Shown here: in pieces, positions 41,923 to 46,258 of the stretch
Layout: every line of letters starts with the position of its first letter
Position numbering within the stretch: position 1 is the first letter of the stretch
Assembly: GCA_965247705.1 (NCBI GenBank)
Contig: CBDFHV010000053.1
Span: 1 to 46,258 of the forward strand
Origin: CBDFHV01 sp965247705
GTDB lineage: Bacteria > Pseudomonadota > Alphaproteobacteria > Rhodospirillales > CAMCUA01
DNA: 46,258 nt
Direction of reading: 5' to 3'
Translations under genes and position numbers: made by a program
Notes under the pieces: model-generated
Database searches by the model: none
What the model saw: only the letters and a program-made list of their open reading frames with translations
What the model was told of the DNA's origin: nothing

Positions 41923-43284
41923 GTGGTGACCGACAGCTTGGCACGGCGGTTGGCGACGTTTCTCGCGCAAACGACCCATGACCGGATTCCCGGCAAGGCC
42001 GTGGAGCATGGGAAGCTGGCGATCGCCGATACGATTGGCGGCGCGCTGGCCGGCGTCGGTTCTCCATCGGTAGGGATCGTGAGGGACATGGTCCTGGCGG
42101 CCGGCGGCGTGCCCGAGGCCACACTATGGGGCATCGACGCAGAAAGGGTACCGGTGGTCGGCGCGGCAAGGGCCAACGCGGTGTTGGCCGATGGACTGGC
42201 GGTCGACGAGAGCCACATGGCCACGGTGGCACACGTCTGCGGCGTGACGGTCCCCGCGGCGATGGCGATGGGAGAGCGCCTCCGCGCCACCGGCCCGGAC
42301 GTGATCGCCGCGGTCGTCCTCGGCTACGAGGCGGCGGGACGCATCGGTAAATCGATCGCACCCGACTATTTCTATCGTCGGGGGTTCCACAACTCGGTGA
42401 TCACCATCTTCGGTGCCGCGGTCGCGGCGGCGAAGCTCCTTGCATTGGGGCCTGAGTCCATGACCCATGCCATCGCGCTCGCCGCGACGTCGGCCGGTGG
42501 TCTGACCGGCTCCCGGAAAAGCCCCGCTAGGGAATACCACGGCGGCAACGCGGCCATGCTCGGCGTCAATGCGGCCCTTGCCGCGTCGGCGGGCTACAGG
42601 GCGGAGGAGACCGTGCTGGAGAGCCCCGAGGGCTACTGCCACGCCTTCGGCGCGGGAGCCGACCCGGCGCGCATGCTCGACGGTCTGGGCGAGAGTTGGG
42701 AGATCGTGACCGAGTTCGCGCCCAAGTTCATGCCCGGTTCTCACGGCGTTCACACGGTGGTCGAAGCCACCCTGGCGGCGATCAAGGAGAGCCGCGTGAG
42801 CCCCGGCCAGATTGCCCGGATCAGCGTGAAGGGGCCCGCTTGGAAACGCGCCTACGCCATATATCATCCGCGGGAGCTGGCGACGGCGAGCCATAGCATC
42901 CCCTACCTGGTCGCGCAGGCGGTCTTGAACGGCGAAAGCGCGTGGGCGGATCTCACCCAGGAAAGGATAGAGGACCCTGCCACGCGGGTGGTTCAGGACA
43001 AGGTGGAAATCGTTGAAGACCCGGAGCGGGACCCCTATGACTACCCGGGGAGTGCGACCGCGACGATCGTGACCGTGGACGGCCGGCGCTTCACCCACAC
43101 CGTCGAACACGCCTTAGGCACCCCGCAACGGGGCTTCTCCTGGGAGGATATCGAAGCCAAGTACAGGAATTTGGCGCCACTCGGCGGCTTGACCCCATCC
43201 CAGATCGACGGCGGCCTGACGACCCTGAAACAACTGGAAGAAATTGGCGATATCCGCACCCTCCTGCCCTTTTTGGTAGTCTAA
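41923..43284 (+). CDS. MmgE/PrpD family protein
   Basis: This 453-residue protein is of the MmgE/PrpD family, whose known members include 2-methylcitrate dehydratase, cis-aconitate decarboxylase-like enzymes and iminodisuccinate epimerase. Blocks are LAIADTIGGALAGVGSPS near residue 32, NAVLADGLAVDESHMATVAH near 85 (HxxxH-type active-site region), GFHNSVITIFGAAVAAAKLL near 148, and KFMPGSHGVHTVVEATLAAI near 270. There is no prpB, prpC or acnD nearby, so propionate degradation is unlikely. It lies in the TRAP operon before a PLP enzyme, which suggests handling of an imported amino or imino acid; that part is inference. Confidence 0.88.
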   Translation: MVTDSLARRLATFLAQTTHDRIPGKAVEHGKLAIADTIGGALAGVGSPSVGIVRDMVLAAGGVPEATLWGIDAERVPVVGAARANAVLADGLAVDESHMATVAHVCGVTVPAAMAMGERLRATGPDVIAAVVLGYEAAGRIGKSIAPDYFYRRGFHNSVITIFGAAVAAAKLLALGPESMTHAIALAATSAGGLTGSRKSPAREYHGGNAAMLGVNAALAASAGYRAEETVLESPEGYCHAFGAGADPARMLDGLGESWEIVTEFAPKFMPGSHGVHTVVEATLAAIKESRVSPGQIARISVKGPAWKRAYAIYHPRELATASHSIPYLVAQAVLNGESAWADLTQERIEDPATRVVQDKVEIVEDPERDPYDYPGSATATIVTVDGRRFTHTVEHALGTPQRGFSWEDIEAKYRNLAPLGGLTPSQIDGGLTTLKQLEEIGDIRTLLPFLVV

Positions 43285-43320
43285 GAGCCAGCCCCCAGCT
43301 CGATTGAGGAGAAAGTCACC

Positions 43321-44439
43321 ATGACCAACTTCCTACCCCGTCCCGGATTGGCCGTCGAGGAGCTGGACACGCCCACCCTGGTGATCGATCTGCCCACCAT
43401 GGAGCGCAACATCGAAACCATGCACGCCTTCTTTCGCAATCGTCCGGCGCGGGTGCGCAGTGTGACGAAGGGTCACAAGTGCCCGGCCATAGCCAATCTG
43501 CAGATGAACGCCGATGGCGCGGTGGCTCAGGGATTATGCTGCGCCAAGGTCAGCGAGGCAGAGTTCATGGTGGACGCCGGCGCCCGGCACATTCGAATGA
43601 TCGAGCAGGTCGTGGGCAGGCAAAAGATCGAGCGCATGATGAACCTCGCCCGGCGGGCCCACGTCATCGCGCTGGTGGACGATCCCGGGAACGTCGACGA
43701 AATCTCGGAAGCGGCGGGCGCCCACGGGATCAACCTGGACGTGTTGATCGAGGTCGAGATCGGCCTCAATCGATGCGGCGTCCAACCCGGCAAGCCGACC
43801 GTGGATCTGGCGCGCCACGTCATGGGCAAGAACAGCCTGAGGTTCGCCGGACTGTCCGGCCACGAAGGGACCATGGCGATCACCGATCCCGAGGTTCGGG
43901 CCGTCAAGGTCAAGGAGCGCGTCCAGAGGCTGCTCAATTGCCGGCAGGACGTGGAAGGGGCCGGCCTCCCGGTGGAAATCTGCGGCGCCGGGTCGACCAC
44001 CACATGGAACATCGCCGGCGCCATGGACGGCATCACGGAGGTCGATCCCGGCACCTACGTGCTGATGGACCAGGGCCTGGTGGACGCCATGCCCGATCTG
44101 GGGTTCGGCGCCGCGTTGACGGTGCTGGCGCTCGTCATCTCGCGTCCGACGCCGAACCGCGCGGTCGTCGATTGCGGGCACAAGGCGATCGGCAGGCCCG
44201 GCGACGGGGGCGTGCCCGCGGTGAGGTTCCCCACCGGCGCGACGGTGAACCGTCTCAATTCCGAGCACGGCATCCTGGACCTGGAAGGCGAGGCCACCGG
44301 GCTCCGCATCGGCGATATGGTCGGCCTGAGCCCGCGCTACTACGCGGCGGCGGTCCTCTGCCACGACCACTACGTCGGCGTGCGCGACGGCCTTGTGGAG
44401 TGCGTCTGGGAGATCGCGGCGCGGAGCAGCCACCAGTAA
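43321..44439 (+). CDS. DSD1/D-threonine-aldolase-like PLP enzyme
   Basis: This 372-residue fold-type III PLP enzyme of the alanine-racemase-like/DSD1 group includes D-threonine aldolase, D-serine dehydratase and 3-hydroxy-D-aspartate aldolase. It opens LAVEELDTPTLVIDLPTMER. The PLP lysine lies in RSVTKGHKCPAI near residue 50. VEIEVGLNRCG-type VEIGLNRCGVQPG is near 141 and ICGAGSTTTWNIAG near 220. The C-terminal metal-binding strand LCHDHYVGVRDGLVECVW lies near 347. It should cleave or dehydrate a D-hydroxy-amino acid. A good ribosome site (GAGGAG) precedes ATG 43321. It is the last gene of the TRAP operon. Its final 130 bases are repeated downstream by a segmental duplication. Confidence 0.88.
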   Translation: MTNFLPRPGLAVEELDTPTLVIDLPTMERNIETMHAFFRNRPARVRSVTKGHKCPAIANLQMNADGAVAQGLCCAKVSEAEFMVDAGARHIRMIEQVVGRQKIERMMNLARRAHVIALVDDPGNVDEISEAAGAHGINLDVLIEVEIGLNRCGVQPGKPTVDLARHVMGKNSLRFAGLSGHEGTMAITDPEVRAVKVKERVQRLLNCRQDVEGAGLPVEICGAGSTTTWNIAGAMDGITEVDPGTYVLMDQGLVDAMPDLGFGAALTVLALVISRPTPNRAVVDCGHKAIGRPGDGGVPAVRFPTGATVNRLNSEHGILDLEGEATGLRIGDMVGLSPRYYAAAVLCHDHYVGVRDGLVECVWEIAARSSHQ

Positions 44440-44596
44440 TCCGCACCCCGCGTAATGCACGGCCCGCGCAAGGCGCTCAGCCGACGGGCTGGGGAGAGCC
44501 GGCCGCCGGGGCCTTGGCGCGCGGGGCGCGGCGGCGCCTTGCGGCGCGCAACTTGCGGGTCGCGTTGCGGTCGATGCGGCGCCCGTCGTTTGGAAT
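44310..44596. repeat. Segmental duplication, copy 1
   Basis: This 287-bp block is nearly identical to 44796-45084. It contains the intact 3' end of the DSD1-type gene plus an orphan copy of the 3' end of the convergent hyuB gene (stop complement at 44477-44479). It ends at CGTCGTTTGGAAT, after which the copies diverge. Confidence 0.9.
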
Positions 44597-44795
44597 ACAG
44601 CAGGTTACAGGGACACCTTACTTAATTCCCGGTCGATGCGGCCCATGGATTAGTCCTTTCCGCCGACAGGGGCGAAGGGGATCAATGCGCAAGTTGGCGA
44701 ATTAAGTAAGGTGTCCCCGTATTTGTCCCCGTATTTGCCCGTATTTGGGAAGGTGTCCCCGTATTTGGGTCCCCGTATTTGTGTCCCCGTATTTG
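44597..44795. repeat. REP-like block at the duplication joint
   Basis: Between the duplicated copies lie an inverted pair, GGGACACCTTACTTAATTC (44610-44628) and its complement (44699-44717), and then six irregular copies of CCCGTATTTG between 44716 and 44795, several preceded by GTGTC. No gene is visible. The GTGTCCCC core also flanks the aldehyde dehydrogenase. Confidence 0.75.
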
Positions 44796-45084
44796 CGGCG
44801 ATATGGTCGGCCTGAGCCCGCGCTACTACGCGGCGGCGGTCCTCTGCCACGACCACTACGTCGGCGTGCGCGACGGCCTTGTGGAGTGCGTCTGGGAGAT
44901 CGCGGCGCGGAGCAGCCACCAGTAATCCGCACCCCGCAATATGCCCGGCCCGCGCAAGGCGCACTCAGCCGACGGGGTGGGGAGAGCCGGCCGCCGGAGC
45001 CTTGGCGCGCGGGGCGCGGCGGCGCCTGGCGGCGCGCAACTTGCGGGTCGCGTTGCGGTCGATGCGGCGCCCGTCGTTTGGAAT
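44796..45084. repeat. Segmental duplication, copy 2
   Basis: This 289-bp second copy starts with the orphan 3' end of the DSD1-type gene (stop at 44923-44925) and contains the genuine 3' end of the convergent hyuB gene. Small indels and substitutions separate it from copy 1, all near the old gene junction and in the hyuB part. Confidence 0.9.
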
Positions 45085-46257
45085 CACCACCCCGTAATCG
45101 CGCTCGGCGCGCCCGGCGGTGACCTTCTCCTCCACCACGTCCGCGAGGACCCGTTCCGGGTCCCGTTCCAGGGGGTCCCCCCATCCGCCGCCGCCCGGCA
45201 TCTCGAGGCGTATGACGTCGCCGCTCTTGGCCGTGACGATGAACTTCGACGGCATCTCCCGACAGGTTCCCGATTCGCGCTCCGTCAGGGTCACCCGCGC
45301 CGCACTCGCGGCCTTCCCGCCATAGAGCCCGTAGGGCGGGTGCTTCATCCGGTCCGCCCGCAACTGGACCAGGGTGTCGTCCGCGAGGAAGCGGTACTGG
45401 CGGACGAGTCCCACGCCGCCGCGAAACTTTCCCGCCCCTTCGGAATCGGGGATGAGGGCGTATTCCTCTATCAGGATGGGATGGTCGGCCTCGATCAGTT
45501 CCGCGGGGATGTTGGTTATGTTGGAAACCGGGCTGCTCTGGGCGTCGATGCCGTCCTTGGTGGAAGAGCCCCCCGCGGCGATCTCACAACCGCCCTCCAC
45601 CTGCACCCAGGCCTTTCGGGCGTTGCCGTCGACATGGTACCCGGCCATCGTAACGTTGGAATCGCAACCGCCGGCGCAGGCCGGCACGAGCTCTGGGATC
45701 ATCTGGGCGAAGGCGCCGAACACCGACTGGCTTACCCTGAGACAGCCGAGGAAGCGGGCCGCGACGGGCGCCGGAAGGCGGGGATTGACGAAAGTCCCTT
45801 GCGGCGCGGTGACGGTGACCGGACGGAAGTACCCCCCGGTGTTCGGAATGTCCCCGCCCAACACCGTGCGCACCACGGCGTAGACCATCGCCTTGGCGGA
45901 ATCGAGGGGCATGTTGATGGCGCCGCGCACCTGGGGAGACGTGCCCGTGAAGTCGATGTGGAGTCGGTCGTCCTTCTTGCTCAGGTTCGTAACGATGTCG
46001 ATCGGTCCGGCGTCGAAGCCGTCGTCGTCCACGGTGTCGGTGAACTGCCATTCGCCGTCCGGCAGCGCCCGGATCCCGAGGCGGGTCAGGTGCTCCGTAT
46101 GGTCCAGGAGCTCGTCTTGCAAGGCGAGCAGCCTCTCGGGGCCGTGGCGGTCGGCGAGGCGCAGCAACTCCCGCTCTCCGAGCCGCATGGCGGCGATCTG
46201 GCCCTGGATGTCCCCCATCACCTGGTCGGGGACGCGCACGGCCTTTTCCAGGATGCG
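44965..46257 (-). CDS. HyuB-type hydantoinase B family protein, 5' part beyond window
   Basis: This is the C-terminal about 430 residues of a HyuB protein read on the minus strand and open to the right edge, so the N-terminal quarter is missing here. Visible blocks are DRLHIDFTGTSPQVRGAINM, GGDIPNTGGYFRPVTVTAPQ, DAQSSPVSNITNIPAELIEA, the PDSEGAGKFRGGVGLVRQY region and MPGGGGWGDPLERDPERV. It ends soon after AERDYGVVI with a basic tail (RKLRAARRRRAPRAKAPA) and lacks the 90-residue extension of the three long copies at 19-28 kb, so it is from another HyuB branch. It converges on the TRAP/PLP operon. A HyuA partner may lie to the right. Confidence 0.88.
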   Translation of the reverse strand, partial: RILEKAVRVPDQVMGDIQGQIAAMRLGERELLRLADRHGPERLLALQDELLDHTEHLTRLGIRALPDGEWQFTDTVDDDGFDAGPIDIVTNLSKKDDRLHIDFTGTSPQVRGAINMPLDSAKAMVYAVVRTVLGGDIPNTGGYFRPVTVTAPQGTFVNPRLPAPVAARFLGCLRVSQSVFGAFAQMIPELVPACAGGCDSNVTMAGYHVDGNARKAWVQVEGGCEIAAGGSSTKDGIDAQSSPVSNITNIPAELIEADHPILIEEYALIPDSEGAGKFRGGVGLVRQYRFLADDTLVQLRADRMKHPPYGLYGGKAASAARVTLTERESGTCREMPSKFIVTAKSGDVIRLEMPGGGGWGDPLERDPERVLADVVEEKVTAGRAERDYGVVIPNDGRRIDRNATRKLRAARRRRAPRAKAPAAGSPHPVG

Positions 46258-46258
46258 C

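Noticed and set aside
44711..44795. Repeated CCCGTATTTG units resembling a small CRISPR array
   Set aside because: Spacing is irregular (0-10 bases), there are no spacers of even length, and no cas genes lie nearby. It fits decayed REP/satellite sequence.

Overview
The window is high-GC DNA from an alphaproteobacterium, most likely of Rhodospirillales type. The evidence is a flagellar block of FlbD, FlhA, FlhF and FlhG, a TPP-riboswitch thiamine-precursor binding protein, compact housekeeping operons with ATGA overlaps, and catabolic islands rich in TRAP and hydantoinase-type genes. Insertion sequences, their relics and REP-like palindromes are unusually dense.

Region 1 (1-10.6 kb) is a flagellar cluster that looks eroded. 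An IS transposase runs off the left edge and sits against a MotA-type stator gene that has lost its 5' end. flbD and flhA are intact. A 1.6-kb IS1380-type element with a CTAG target duplication sits exactly at the flhA stop/flhF start overlap. flhF has lost one base near its 3' end, and the FliK-like gene appears to have lost one C near its start. flhG is intact. A small QueF-fold protein lacking the catalytic cysteine closes the block.

Region 2 (10.6-19.4 kb) is mostly intact housekeeping. A minus-strand ThiY-like binding protein has its own TPP riboswitch and a possible Shine-Dalgarno-masking helix. A FolM-like SDR and folB (pterin/folate), uvrC, pgsA, a molybdenum-cofactor set (mobB, moeA, moaD, moaE) and a LOG-family protein follow. 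The folB-uvrC spacer holds two DnaA-box-like 9-mers around an AT-rich tract.

Region 3 (19.4-29.5 kb) carries three paralogous long HyuB-type (hydantoinase B/oxoprolinase) genes with no HyuA partner. Among them are an aldehyde dehydrogenase flanked by inverted REP-like motifs, a parDE module with a palindromic operator, and a DUF2817/M14-like metallopeptidase.

Region 4 (29.5-37.8 kb) is mobile-element rubble. It holds an IS1380-type transposase relic, a complete IS5-family element with CTAG flanks and a likely -1 frameshift, and two dead paralogous peptide-binding proteins flanking an intact gamma-glutamyltransferase. One binding protein has two frameshifts. The other is split by a 357-bp IS1595-derived non-autonomous element with an 8-bp target duplication; removing it restores the frame exactly.

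Region 5 (37.8 kb-end) holds a DMT exporter preceded by a strong hairpin reaching its ribosome-binding site, then a TRAP transporter (DctP, DctQ, DctM), an MmgE/PrpD protein, a DSD1-type PLP enzyme and a fourth, convergent HyuB gene cut by the right edge. The 3' ends of the last two genes were duplicated together (about 290 bp), with a REP-like block at the joint. I see no tRNA, rRNA or CRISPR array.
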